Positions 50,798 to 60,033 of a stretch of DNA of 64,000 bases are shown piece by piece. The notes beneath the pieces were generated by a model. It was given only the letters and a program-made list of their open reading frames with translations. It did not search any database and was not told where the DNA came from. The position numbers and the translations under genes were made by a program. Origin of the DNA: Sutcliffiella horikoshii (GTDB lineage Bacteria > Bacillota > Bacilli > Bacillales > Bacillaceae_I); assembly GCF_020524325.1 (NCBI RefSeq), contig NZ_JAIVKY010000014.1, positions 1 through 64,000 of the forward strand. The letters run 5' to 3'. Position 1 is the stretch's first letter. The number at the start of each line of letters is the position of its first letter.

Positions 50798-51055
50798 TTA
50801 TACAGAGTAAGCACTCTGCCTAAAGTCAATGGATTTTGGAGAATGAATTTTCAACGACCGTTGCTCACCCATCACTTTTTCCACTTCATCCAGTGTGACA
50901 TGCAGCCTCTTAATTTGGTGTTTCATGACTTCTTCCATCTCTTCTCGCTCTATTTTAAGTGAATTTGACATTGTCTCTTCCAATACATCCATTTGAAGCA
51001 TCATTTCATTGAACAAGTCCGCAATCTCATTTCTTGAAACAACTACATTGGACAT
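50798..51055 (-). CDS. yppD: YppD family protein
   Basis: The 85-residue protein starts MSNVVVSRNEIADLFNEMML and is largely coiled-coil helix with a short C-terminal tail. Position between yppE and sspM, length and helical character match B. subtilis YppD. Function unknown. The ATG at 51055 follows GGAGGGG; a start at 51070 lacks a site. Confidence 0.72.
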   Translation of the reverse strand: MSNVVVSRNEIADLFNEMMLQMDVLEETMSNSLKIEREEMEEVMKHQIKRLHVTLDEVEKVMGEQRSLKIHSPKSIDFRQSAYSV

Positions 51056-51246
51056 ACAAATCCCCTCCATACTTTGTTAGTTAATATGTTCTCCGTTCAT
51101 CCTCTACTCCCTTCCTGTGCGACAAAACTAGAAGCAATTCGTCAAAGAAAGTGTTTATTTGCAAAAGACCTCCCATTTTTCGCATGATTGATTGCCTATT
51201 TGTAAAAAATATAAAAGTAAAAAATACAGTATTAGGAGGTTGAACC

Positions 51247-51351
51247 ATGTCTAAACAAAAGAAAAATCAACAACCACGTAAAAATCAAGTGGAAAGCGCA
51301 CCAGGACAAGAAGATAAAAAATTAAAAGGGCCAAACCGCCCTTCTACCTGA
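51247..51351 (+). CDS. sspM: Small acid-soluble spore protein M
   Basis: The 34-residue product starts MSKQKKNQQPRKNQVESAPG and ends DKKLKGPNRPST. Length (34) and the closing KKL-GPNRPST match B. subtilis SspM, a minor SigG-dependent spore-core protein. TTAGGAGG lies before the ATG. It is convergent with yppC and shares a terminator. Too short for most ORF filters. Confidence 0.9.
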   Translation: MSKQKKNQQPRKNQVESAPGQEDKKLKGPNRPST

Positions 51352-51363
51352 TCTCAACCATTA

Positions 51364-51402
51364 AAAAAACAGCTCCTTTTCCGGGGCTGTTTTTTGCCTA
51401 TA
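51364..51402. terminator. Bidirectional terminator between sspM and yppC
   Basis: AAAAAACAGCTCC pairs with GGGGCTGTTTTTT over TTTTCC, flanked by A and T tracts. Confidence 0.88.
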
Positions 51403-52414
51403 ACCACTTCTTAAGAGCAATTAAGCTATGCATCTGATGCTGTTTATGAATAAACCATTTCGTTATCTCTTTCTCTTCTCCATTAGTGTACGGTATCATT
51501 TCCCTCCATTTAGAAAGATGCCTTGCCTCTCTAAAAACCCAGTCCTCTTGAAGGGAAGGCTGATGCGGAATCACGGGATATACCGCTCGGAGAAAAGGAG
51601 TCTCACGAAATATCTCTTTATGTACATACTGCTCATAATCATACCGCGATCCTGTAGGTTCGGTGTACTCTGAAAAGTCCAGAAATGATTGTGATAAAGC
51701 CGGGTCAAATAATAGATTTGCCAACTTCTTTCCTAAGGCAATCCTATTATGGAGCTTTTGAAAGCCATGAACAGAATAGCCATATAATTTCCCCTTAAGC
51801 GTTGGAAAAATTACACAACTGAAATGACCAAGATCTTGAAAGGCATATACTCTAGTTCCAAAGACCTTTCTTTTTAATTTTCTGTTATGTAAAACCGGTT
51901 CTTGTATGAGATTTTGTTCATTAATAATGAGGGAAGTCATCAACCTTGCAATATCCCTTTTCTCCCAAAAATACTCCCATTCGGCTTCCATAAAACAGGA
52001 AACATGAAACTCTTTTAATAAATGAAATAATGGTTTGTTATATTCTTTGGACAACTCATATACTAATAATTGTGGGTACGCATCATTAAAGATCATCCAA
52101 TTTGCTAATTCATAGGTCATAAAAATCGGATATCTCTTCTGCCATTCTAATGCAAGCTTGAACCATTTCCCCTCCAGGTCCGTCATATTCCAGCCAGCAT
52201 TACGAGATACCATGCTAGCCAAAAAGGCCCACCGGATTTCATTGTTTTGACCATAATAAGCTTCATATGCTTTTGTCCTAGATATATTGTCAACATTGTA
52301 TTTCACTGTATTTTTTCTAATAGTAGTGATAAAATTATTTTCTTGAAAGGAGTACTTGTATTTCAATCTTTTTTCTCGTAATTCCTTATAGAGAGTTAAA
52401 TCTTTCACGTACAT
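51398..52414 (-). CDS. yppC: YppC family protein (DUF2515)
   Basis: The 338-residue protein matches YppC/DUF2515, found divergently from recU in Bacillus. Conserved parts include WAFLASMVSRNAGWNMTDL near 62-80 and the FGTRVYAFQDLGHFSCVIFP block. No catalytic motif or membrane segment is clear. Function unknown. GGAGGAG precedes the start. Confidence 0.9.
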   Translation of the reverse strand: MYVKDLTLYKELREKRLKYKYSFQENNFITTIRKNTVKYNVDNISRTKAYEAYYGQNNEIRWAFLASMVSRNAGWNMTDLEGKWFKLALEWQKRYPIFMTYELANWMIFNDAYPQLLVYELSKEYNKPLFHLLKEFHVSCFMEAEWEYFWEKRDIARLMTSLIINEQNLIQEPVLHNRKLKRKVFGTRVYAFQDLGHFSCVIFPTLKGKLYGYSVHGFQKLHNRIALGKKLANLLFDPALSQSFLDFSEYTEPTGSRYDYEQYVHKEIFRETPFLRAVYPVIPHQPSLQEDWVFREARHLSKWREMIPYTNGEEKEITKWFIHKQHQMHSLIALKKWL

Positions 52415-52508
52415 ATTCTCCTCCTTTCAAACAAAAAGTGACAAAGTTTACAAAAAGATGACGTTTTTTACTAATATAAGATTAGTTTTAGTCTAGAGGG
52501 GGAAATTT

Positions 52509-53105
52509 ATGACTATACGTTACCCAAATGGTAAAGTATTTCAGGCAAGCAGCAATTCGCCTTCGAAAAAGACTGGGCCAACATTGTATGGCAACAGAGG
52601 AATGAGTTTAGAGGATGACCTTCATGATTCCAATATGTATTACCTCCACCAAGGAATTGCTGTTGTCCATAAAAAGCCGACACCAATTCAGATTGTCGAT
52701 GTGCACTATCCAAAACGTAGTGCCGCCGTCATCAAGGAAGCATACTTCAAACAAGCCTCTACTACAGACTTTAATGGAGTATATAAAGGAAGGTATATTG
52801 ATTTTGAGGCAAAGGAAACAAAAAACAAAACTTCCTTCCCTCTCCAAAACTTCCATGAGCATCAAATTCAACATATGCGTCAAGTTGTGAAACAAAATGG
52901 AATCTGTTTCGTCATATTAATGTTCAGTCTTTTTAATGAAGTTTATTTGTTGCCCGCCGATAAATTATTTCATTATTGGGATAGGAAAGAATCCGGTGAA
53001 AGAAAGTCTATTACAAAAGAAGAGGTCGAACGGGATGGCTACTTAATTCCTCAAGGTTATCAGCCAAGAATCGATTATATCAAAATAATAGACATGTATT
53101 ATTAA
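52509..53105 (+). CDS. recU: Holliday junction resolvase RecU
   Basis: The 198-residue endonuclease cleaves four-way DNA junctions with RuvAB during recombination and segregation. The metal site is in [20 protein letters not shown], which has the Asp, Glu and Lys of the fold, and the N-terminal region starts [15 protein letters not shown] precedes the ATG. Upstream of ponA by 45 bp, a conserved two-gene operon. Confidence 0.96.
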   Translation: MTIRYPNGKVFQASSNSPSKKTGPTLYGNRGMSLEDDLHDSNMYYLHQGIAVVHKKPTPIQIVDVHYPKRSAAVIKEAYFKQASTTDFNGVYKGRYIDFEAKETKNKTSFPLQNFHEHQIQHMRQVVKQNGICFVILMFSLFNEVYLLPADKLFHYWDRKESGERKSITKEEVERDGYLIPQGYQPRIDYIKIIDMYY

Positions 53106-53150
53106 TAACCCCGGAATTACTGTATGTGTGAAGAAAGGCAGGTCTGAAAC

Positions 53151-55847
53151 ATGACTGAGAAGTATCAATCAAGAGAACAAAGACGAAAAGCTATGGAAGA
53201 AGAACGAAGTGCGAAATCCGGCACAAAAAAGAAAAGCCCTAAGAAAGGTCTCTTTAAAAAAATATTCTTATCCGCACTTATTATTGGAATTGTAGGATTA
53301 ATAACTGGTATAGGAACTTTCGCTTACTATGTCCAGAGCACACCGCCACTGGATGAGACACTTCTTAAAGTCCCTGTCCCTTCTAAAGTCTATGGGATGG
53401 ACGGCGAGCTTGCTGCTGAAATAGGCGGGCATGAAGCTCGGGAATATGTAGAATCCGATGAAATTCCTGATCTTGTAAAAGATGCCTTCTTGGCGACTGA
53501 GGATGTTCGTTTTTACGAGCATAATGGAGTGGATTACAGACGTTTGGCTGGAGCAGTATTGGCGAACGTAACAAGAGGCTTCGGTGCTGAAGGTGGTAGT
53601 ACCATTACTCAACAGCTTGTAAAATTATCATTTTTATCCACTGATAAAACTTTAAAGAGAAAAGCACAGGAATTCTATTTGGCTTATCAACTAGAATCCC
53701 GTTTTACTAAAGATGAAATTTTGGAAATGTACTTAAATCGTATTTATTTTTCTAATTATGCTTATGGAATTTCCAATGCTGCACAGAATTATTATGGAAA
53801 GTCACTTGACGAGTTAGAATTGCATGAAGCAGCGATGCTTGCAGGACTTCCACAAAGTCCGAACAATTATAATCCTGTTACAAATCCTGAAAATGCTGAA
53901 CAACGACGTAACATCGTCCTAACTCTTATGGTGAAGCATGGAAAAATTACAGAGGAAGAAGCAGATGAAGCTAGAGCAATTCCAGTAGACTCCACGTTGG
54001 CAGACGATGTAGAGAAAACGAATTACTCAAATAAATACAATGCGTTTATTGATCGAGTGATTGAAGAAATCTCTGATCAATTAGGCGATGTGGATCCACA
54101 GGCAGATGGGTTAGAGATTTACACAACGCTTGATGTAAATGCACAAGAACAAGTGGAATACATCTTATCCGACGAAAGCGGCATTCCACATCTGGAAAAT
54201 GAAGATTATCAAGCAGGTATTGCTTTAATTGATACCCAAAGTGGTGAGATTCGCGCAATTGGCGGCGGTAGAAACCATATGAAAACAGGGACCAATTATG
54301 CAACAGATATAAGAGTTCAACCGGCATCAGCAATTAAGCCAATTCTTGACTATGCACCTGCTATTGAATACTTAGATTGGTCCACCTATCATCAAATTAA
54401 TGATGAACCGTACAGTTACTCCTCTGGAACAGAGATTAATAACTGGGACAACAAGCATAAAGGGTATTTAAGCATGAGACAGCATCTGGCAGATTCTCGA
54501 AATATCCCGGCATTAAAAGCCCTTCAAGAAGTCGGATTGGATAGAGCAAGAGACTTTGCTGTGAAGCTGGGCATACCACTTGAAGAAGAAATAAATGAAG
54601 CATATGCTATTGGCGGATTTTCGAATGGGATCTCCCCTCTTCAGATGGCAGGAGCTTATAGTTCATTCGGAAGCGGCGGAGTCTATACTGAACCATTCGC
54701 TGTGACGAAAGTTGTCTTCCAAGACGGTACTAGCGTCAACCTTAACAAAGAGTCAGAAGTAGTGATGAAGGATTCTACTGCATTCATGATTACAGATATG
54801 CTTAAAACATCTGTACGCAGCGGATTAGCCACTGCAGCTAATGTACCTGGATTGAATATTGCAGGTAAGTCAGGAACAACTAACTTTTCTAAAGAAACAA
54901 TATCAGAATATGGCATTCCTGAAGGCGGAGTTCCAAGCACTTGGTTTGCTGGATACACCCCAACCTATACTGCGGCAGTTTGGACTGGATTTAGACGAAC
55001 TGGAACAGATAACTACCTGCGACCGATTGACGGCGTAAATCAAGATCAATATTTATCTAGGATTATCTTTAAGCAATTAATGGAGAACATATCCACGACA
55101 AGCGAAGATAAAGCAGACTTCCCTGTTCCAAACAGTGTTGTTCGTGTTCCAATTGAAAAAGGAACAAATCCTCCATTGAAAGCAAGTGAGTTCACACCAT
55201 CTGACCAAATTACGAATGAGTATTTCGTAAAAGGAACAGAGCCAACAAAGGTTTCCAAAGAATATGATAAGCTTCCTACCCCGTCTGGTTTTACAGCAAA
55301 GTTTGACGAGGAAGCAAATGTCATCAATCTAAATTGGAAATATCCTGAAGAGCGTTTAGAAGGTGTGACATTTACTATAAATGTAGCTGTTAATGAAGGG
55401 TCTCCTCAACCTCTGACGGAAACAAAAGATCTCGGTTTGGTTGTAGAATCACCAGATCCTGGTGCTACCTTCACTTTTGAGATTATAGCAGTACAGGATG
55501 AAAACACTGAAAACAGAAGTGATGCAGCAACACAGACGATAACGATTCCTGAAGCAGTCGAAGAGGATGATGGAATTATTCCAGAGATTCCTGGTGACGG
55601 CGAAGAACCTCCGGGCGATGGCGAAGAGCCTCCTGGTGATGGCGAAGAGCCTCCTGGAGACGGTGAAGGACCTCCGGGTGATGGCGAAGAGCCTCCGGGT
55701 GACGGCGAAGAACCTCCTGGTGATGGCGAAGAACCTCCTGGAGACGGTGAAGAGCCTCCGGGCGATGGTGAAGAAGCTGATGATGCAAATACACAGAGCA
55801 ATACAAACCGTAATGGACAACGTGACGATTCAGAAGATAACGATTAA
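53151..55847 (+). CDS. ponA: Class A penicillin-binding protein 1
   Basis: The 898-residue protein has a Lys-rich cytoplasmic tail, one membrane anchor near 38-60, a GT51 glycosyltransferase (EDVRFYEHNGVDYRR, EGGSTITQQLVKL) and a transpeptidase (SAIK at QPASAIKPI, SRN in ADSRNIP, KSGT in AGKSGTTN). A fibronectin-type C-terminal domain is followed by nine GDGEEPP-type heptads and an acidic tail. It builds and crosslinks peptidoglycan. B. subtilis PonA is guided by GpsB. Operon with recU. Confidence 0.97.
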   Translation: MTEKYQSREQRRKAMEEERSAKSGTKKKSPKKGLFKKIFLSALIIGIVGLITGIGTFAYYVQSTPPLDETLLKVPVPSKVYGMDGELAAEIGGHEAREYVESDEIPDLVKDAFLATEDVRFYEHNGVDYRRLAGAVLANVTRGFGAEGGSTITQQLVKLSFLSTDKTLKRKAQEFYLAYQLESRFTKDEILEMYLNRIYFSNYAYGISNAAQNYYGKSLDELELHEAAMLAGLPQSPNNYNPVTNPENAEQRRNIVLTLMVKHGKITEEEADEARAIPVDSTLADDVEKTNYSNKYNAFIDRVIEEISDQLGDVDPQADGLEIYTTLDVNAQEQVEYILSDESGIPHLENEDYQAGIALIDTQSGEIRAIGGGRNHMKTGTNYATDIRVQPASAIKPILDYAPAIEYLDWSTYHQINDEPYSYSSGTEINNWDNKHKGYLSMRQHLADSRNIPALKALQEVGLDRARDFAVKLGIPLEEEINEAYAIGGFSNGISPLQMAGAYSSFGSGGVYTEPFAVTKVVFQDGTSVNLNKESEVVMKDSTAFMITDMLKTSVRSGLATAANVPGLNIAGKSGTTNFSKETISEYGIPEGGVPSTWFAGYTPTYTAAVWTGFRRTGTDNYLRPIDGVNQDQYLSRIIFKQLMENISTTSEDKADFPVPNSVVRVPIEKGTNPPLKASEFTPSDQITNEYFVKGTEPTKVSKEYDKLPTPSGFTAKFDEEANVINLNWKYPEERLEGVTFTINVAVNEGSPQPLTETKDLGLVVESPDPGATFTFEIIAVQDENTENRSDAATQTITIPEAVEEDDGIIPEIPGDGEEPPGDGEEPPGDGEEPPGDGEGPPGDGEEPPGDGEEPPGDGEEPPGDGEEPPGDGEEADDANTQSNTNRNGQRDDSEDND
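55592..55790 (+). repeat. 21-bp coding repeat, nine units in ponA
   Basis: Nine in-frame copies of a 21-bp unit encode GDGEEPP (one GDGEGPP, last one GDGEEAD). Synonymous differences (GAT/GAC, GAA/GAG, CCG/CCT) show the copies are not all recent. The tract makes a Pro/Glu/Gly-rich external tail. Confidence 0.92.
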
Positions 55848-55854
55848 CATGAAA

Positions 55855-55886
55855 AGGGCTACCATCGGAGGTAGCCCTTTTTGTAT
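55855..55886. terminator. Bidirectional terminator between ponA and ypoC
   Basis: AAAGGGCTACC pairs with GGTAGCCCTTT over a 6-base loop, followed by TTG and a T tract. Confidence 0.9.
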
Positions 55887-56389
55887 TATTTTTGCTCAAG
55901 AGCCTTCATTTTGTAGAATAGCTTGGCGCTTTCTGTGTATAGCTGTTGAAGCTGAATAAATGCATGATACATTTCAGGTTTCTTTATGACAAACTCAAGC
56001 CGCTCATCCACATTCATCGGCTTCCATTTCAACTTGTCCACTTCATTTTTCCAATCCGTTATACTTCTTACAGGTTGACCATTCATCCAGAACAACATTT
56101 GCAAGAACCACGCAATCGGATGGATGACTTGTTCCCTTGCTTCCTTTCGGTCCCTAATTTCATGGAGACTAATTAAATGACGCTCTTTCTCTTTCCATCT
56201 ATTGAGTATAAGCGGTATAGAGTCACTTGTCTTCTCCCAAGGCAATAGATGCGGCGCTGCTCCCTGGTAATATGCTATATCATATTTGAATGGGATTTCA
56301 ATGATATCTTCCAATTCAAAGGTCTTTATGGAGATAGAGTTTTGATTTGAATAAAAATGGGGATGGAGAAAGGCTTCTGGTATCTTCAT
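55886..56389 (-). CDS. ypoC: YpoC family protein
   Basis: The 167-residue helical protein matches YpoC, encoded after nth in Bacillus. Conserved parts are IPFKYDIAYYQGAAPHLLPW near 31-50 and HPIAWFLQMLFWMNGQPV. Function unknown. Its ATG overlaps the nth stop by one base, so translation is probably coupled. A terminator follows. Confidence 0.9.
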   Translation of the reverse strand: MKIPEAFLHPHFYSNQNSISIKTFELEDIIEIPFKYDIAYYQGAAPHLLPWEKTSDSIPLILNRWKEKERHLISLHEIRDRKEAREQVIHPIAWFLQMLFWMNGQPVRSITDWKNEVDKLKWKPMNVDERLEFVIKKPEMYHAFIQLQQLYTESAKLFYKMKALEQK

Positions 56390-57042
56390 TAGCCCACCTT
56401 CTTTTTCATTCTCTTCTTACCTTCTCTGCACATCTCAAGTAACGGACAGCTTTCACATTGAGGGTTCTGAGCTTTACAGTGATATCTTCCGAAGAAAATA
56501 AGTCGATGATGCGTATCAGACCACTTTTCTTTCGGTATTTTTCTCATTAAAGTTTTTTCTACTTCTAAAACGCTGTCTTTCCATTTGCAGATTCCTAAAC
56601 GTTTGCTCACTCGTTCTACATGCGTATCCACTGCAATAGCCGGAACTCCAAAGGCAACAGATACAACCACATTAGCTGTTTTTCTGCCTACACCCGGCAA
56701 CTTAACAAGTTCATCCCTCTCTTTGGGTACTTGTCCATTATATTCTTCAAGAAGGAGTTGGCATAAGCTTCTGATATTTTTAGCTTTATTTCGATAAAGG
56801 CCAATAGATCGGATATCTTGCTGCAATTCCTCCAGTGTAACTTCAAGGTAGTCCTCAGGTTTTTGATATTTTTCAAACAAGTTCTTTGTAACTTTATTTA
56901 CAAGTGCATCTGTACACTGAGCGGACAACGCAACTGCTATTACTAATTCAAATGGGTTTTTATGATTCAACTCACAATGGGCATCTGGAAACATTTCCCC
57001 CATCACATCTACTACTTCTTTTATTTGTTTAAGATTTAACAT
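56389..57042 (-). CDS. nth: Endonuclease III
   Basis: The 217-residue DNA glycosylase and AP lyase removes oxidised pyrimidines. The helix-hairpin-helix LPGVGRKTANVV includes the catalytic Lys, IAVDTHVERV the catalytic Asp, and the [4Fe-4S] loop is C-x6-C-x2-C-x5-C in CKAQNPQCESCPLLEMC. Standard length. Lies between dnaD and ypoC as in B. subtilis. Confidence 0.97.
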   Translation of the reverse strand: MLNLKQIKEVVDVMGEMFPDAHCELNHKNPFELVIAVALSAQCTDALVNKVTKNLFEKYQKPEDYLEVTLEELQQDIRSIGLYRNKAKNIRSLCQLLLEEYNGQVPKERDELVKLPGVGRKTANVVVSVAFGVPAIAVDTHVERVSKRLGICKWKDSVLEVEKTLMRKIPKEKWSDTHHRLIFFGRYHCKAQNPQCESCPLLEMCREGKKRMKKKVG

Positions 57043-57073
57043 TCCATATGTCCTACCTTTCCGAAGATGATAG

Positions 57074-57110
57074 AAAAAGGAACACGCAATTCCTCATTAC
57101 GTGTCCCCTT
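57074..57110 (-). terminator. Terminator-like hairpin after dnaD
   Basis: On the minus strand GGGACACG pairs with CGTGTTCC over a 12-base loop and runs into CCTTTTTC. It lies between dnaD and nth. Confidence 0.7.
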
Positions 57111-57113
57111 TTG

Positions 57114-57815
57114 TTAATCAAGCCAGTTATAGAATGGAACAGTTGAATTGCTTGATTTATTTGGTGGTACTGATGTTGGCTTTTGTTGATTCTTACGAAA
57201 CTTCTTGCCATACTCATTGGCTTGATTGATTGTCTTGATGCCATTTTTCTTCCATTCAAAAAGAATCCTATCGATATAACGAAAATTCAACTTGCCAGAA
57301 ATGACAGCCTCTCTTAATGCAGCTTTAATGATAGTTGGATCATGGTGATCCTGATCCATCCACATATTTAGAGATTCACACTCAAACGGTGATAAAGGCC
57401 TTCCAAATTCCTGCTCAAACACTGTATAAAGGTTCATTTCTTGTTGTTGGCTTAAGTGTTGTGAGGCTTGTTTGTTTTGGTCCATCATATAGGTAATCAT
57501 TTTTTCCCAAAGGGGTTGGAGAGAATAGCGTTCGTATTTGATGGAGTATTCATCCATTTCATCACTGATGGATACATACCCTTTTTGAAGTAGATGACGC
57601 AGGATTTCCATACATTCTGTAGGGTCAATTGTCATCTTATCTGCGATTTCCATAGGGGTCGGAAAAATAATACCACTTTCTACGAAAGAATGTACATGTA
57701 GAAGAAGGATAAACTCTTTTTCATTTAACCCAAGATTTACGTAATTGTTTAACAAATATTTAGGAACGGACAGGTTGCCCTCTTCCATGAATTGAATAAA
57801 TTGCTCTTTTTTCAT
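57114..57815 (-). CDS. dnaD: DNA replication initiation protein DnaD
   Basis: The 233-residue protein loads primosomal components (with DnaB and DnaI) onto DNA. The N-terminal winged helix covers about 1-100 and the C-terminal DnaD domain ends with the conserved LNFRYIDRILFEWKKNGIKT element. ATG 57815 follows GAGAGGTG and gives the family length. In B. subtilis it follows asnS directly; here an array and a terminator intervene. Confidence 0.95.
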   Translation of the reverse strand: MKKEQFIQFMEEGNLSVPKYLLNNYVNLGLNEKEFILLLHVHSFVESGIIFPTPMEIADKMTIDPTECMEILRHLLQKGYVSISDEMDEYSIKYERYSLQPLWEKMITYMMDQNKQASQHLSQQQEMNLYTVFEQEFGRPLSPFECESLNMWMDQDHHDPTIIKAALREAVISGKLNFRYIDRILFEWKKNGIKTINQANEYGKKFRKNQQKPTSVPPNKSSNSTVPFYNWLD

Positions 57816-57949
57816 CTGAGACACCTCTCCGATAAGTATAACAAATTTCTCGTGATTCTTCATAGGTAATATATTTCAATGTGCTGTTGAACTGTTAAAT
57901 ATTTAAAGTTCAATGCATTAGAGATGAAGTTTTAACATTAGTAGCATTT

Positions 57950-58520
57950 CAAGACCTCTCTCATCCTTGTTTGATGCAACTGAGGTCTTCATCCACCTTC
58001 TCAGGACCTCCCTTAGCCTTGTTCGGCGAACTGAAGTCTTCATTCGCCTTCAGGACCTCTCTTAGCCCTGTCCGGCGTGACTGAAGTCTTCATTCGCCTT
58101 ATCAGGACCTCTCTTAGCCCTGTCCGGCGTGACTGAAGTCTTCATTCGCATTATCAGGACCTCTCTTAGCCCTGTCCGGCGTGACTGAAGTCTTCATTCG
58201 CATTATCAGGACCTCTCTTAGCCCTGTTCGGCGTAACTGAAGTCTTCATTCACCTTCAGGACCTCTCTTACCCCTGTCCGGCGTGACTGAAGTCTTCATT
58301 CGCCTTATCAGGACCTCTCTCACTGTTGTTTACGGCAACTGAAGTCTTCATTCGCCTTATCAAGACCTCTCTCATCCATGTTCGGGTAAACTGAGGTCTT
58401 CATCCACCTTCTCAGGACCTCTCTTAGCCCTGTTAGGCGTAACTGAGGTCTTCATCCGCCTTATCAGGACCTCTCTCCGCCGTGTCCGACGCTACTGGGG
58501 TCTTGATCAACTTCGGAGTC
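57950..58520. repeat. 52-bp tandem array 4 (eleven units)
   Basis: AGTCTTCAT or GGTCTTCAT cores put the same base at 57986, 58037, 58087, 58139, 58191, 58243, 58293, 58345, 58397, 58449 and 58501. Most steps are 52; the shorter ones (50-51) reflect a missing TAT or a base. Units read CTGAAGTCTTCATTCGCC, then TTATCAGGACCTCTCTTAGC and CCTGTCCGGCG. It fills the gap between asnS and dnaD. Confidence 0.93.
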
Positions 58521-58557
58521 TTGAAACGAAACTTTCCTTACTAAAAAGTTCATAAAA

Positions 58558-58590
58558 ACAGTCACCCGCCTTTCGAAGCGGGTGACCATT
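58558..58590 (-). terminator. asnS terminator
   Basis: On the minus strand GTCACCCGC pairs with GCGGGTGAC over an 8-base loop, followed by TGTTTTTATG. Confidence 0.9.
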
Positions 58591-58597
58591 ATATTTA

Positions 58598-59890
58598 TTA
58601 TGGATATAGACGGTTTAATAATCTTGGGAATGGGATAGCTTCACGAACGTGCTCTGTTCCACTAATCCATGCAACTGTACGCTCAAGGCCTAGTCCAAAG
58701 CCGGAATGAGGCACGGAGCCGTATTGGCGAAGTTCTAAGTACCACTTGTATGCATCTGACTCCAGATTGTGTTCTTCTAATCGTTGTTTTAATAAGTCGT
58801 AGTCATGAATACGTTCTGATCCACCGATGATTTCTCCGTATCCTTCAGGTGCGATTAGGTCTGCACATAACACTACATCGTCGCGCTCAGGGTGTGGCTG
58901 CATGTAGAATGGTTTGATTCCTGTAGGGTAGTGCGTAATGAAAACAGGCATATCGTAGCTCTCAGCAATCGCTGTTTCATGAGGTGCACCGAAATCATCG
59001 CCCCACTGGATATCATCAAATCCTTTTTCATTTAAGAATTTAATGGCATCATCGTATGAGATTCTTGGGAATGGGGCTTGAATTTTTTCAAGCTTTGATA
59101 CATCTCTATCCAGAATTCCCAATTCCAATTTGCAGTTTTTCACAACAGATTGAACGATAAAAGAAACATATTGCTCTTGAACAACCAAGTTGTCTTCGAA
59201 CTCATAGAACGCCATCTCTGGCTCAATCATCCAGAATTCGATTAAATGACGTCTAGTTTTAGACTTCTCCGCACGGAACGTAGGTCCAAATGAGAACACT
59301 TTACCAAGCGCCATTGCTGCTGCTTCCATGTAAAGTTGTCCACTTTGAGAAAGATATGCATCTTCGTCAAAGTACTTTGTTGCAAACAGTTCAGATGTTC
59401 CTTCTGGAGCACTGCCTGTCAAGATTGGAGGATCTACTTTTGAGAACCCATTATCGTTAAAGAACTCGTAAGTCGCACGAATTACTTCATTTCTAATTTT
59501 CATGATGGCATGTTGTTTTTTAGAACGCAACCATAAATGGCGGTTGTCCATTAAGAATTCTGTTCCATGATTTTTTGGAGTGATCGGGTAATCAACCGCT
59601 TCATGGATTACTTCTACCCCAGTTACACCAAGTTCGTAACCGAATGGAGATCTTTCGTCCTCGCGCACGATTCCAGTTACATATACAGAAGTTTCTTGTG
59701 TGACAGATTTTGCGGCCTGGAATACAGATTCCTCTACTTCTGCTTTTACGACTACCCCTTGAATGAATCCGGAACCGTCACGTAATTGTAGGAATGCAAT
59801 TTTCCCGCTTGATCTTTTGTTGGCAATCCAAGCACCGATGGTTACTTCTTCTCCAACATGTTTATGTACTTCAGATATTGTTGTTTTCAC
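58598..59890 (-). CDS. asnS: Asparaginyl-tRNA synthetase
   Basis: The 430-residue class II synthetase charges tRNA-Asn. An N-terminal OB fold (about 1-100) leads to motif 2 ([20 protein letters not shown]) and motif 3 ([15 protein letters not shown]). Length is standard. No T-box leader fits in the 120 bp upstream. It ends at its own terminator. Confidence 0.98.
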   Translation of the reverse strand: MKTTISEVHKHVGEEVTIGAWIANKRSSGKIAFLQLRDGSGFIQGVVVKAEVEESVFQAAKSVTQETSVYVTGIVREDERSPFGYELGVTGVEVIHEAVDYPITPKNHGTEFLMDNRHLWLRSKKQHAIMKIRNEVIRATYEFFNDNGFSKVDPPILTGSAPEGTSELFATKYFDEDAYLSQSGQLYMEAAAMALGKVFSFGPTFRAEKSKTRRHLIEFWMIEPEMAFYEFEDNLVVQEQYVSFIVQSVVKNCKLELGILDRDVSKLEKIQAPFPRISYDDAIKFLNEKGFDDIQWGDDFGAPHETAIAESYDMPVFITHYPTGIKPFYMQPHPERDDVVLCADLIAPEGYGEIIGGSERIHDYDLLKQRLEEHNLESDAYKWYLELRQYGSVPHSGFGLGLERTVAWISGTEHVREAIPFPRLLNRLYP

Positions 59891-60009
59891 TACTTTATTC
59901 CCTCCAGCATTGTTCTTGCAATATAATTACACTTTTATGTACATATCCTCTATTATACAAGCCTGTAATATGGTAAGCAAACACTTTTCCTTACATTCTA
60001 TAAAAGAGG

Positions 60010-60033
60010 AAGGCTAAGTAAAATTACTTAGCC
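60010..60033 (-). terminator. aspB terminator overlapping its 3' end
   Basis: GGCTAAGTA pairs with TACTTAGCC over a 4-base loop, followed on the minus strand by TTCCTCTTTT. The left arm includes the last aspB codons. Confidence 0.8.

Noticed and set aside
55406-55820. Ser/Pro/Gly-rich minus-strand ORFs opposite the ponA tail
   Set aside because: They mirror the GDGEEPP-coding repeat and have no ribosome site.
59891-60009. T-box leader before asnS
   Set aside because: The gap to the aspB terminator is only about 120 bp, with no specifier stem or antiterminator consensus seen.
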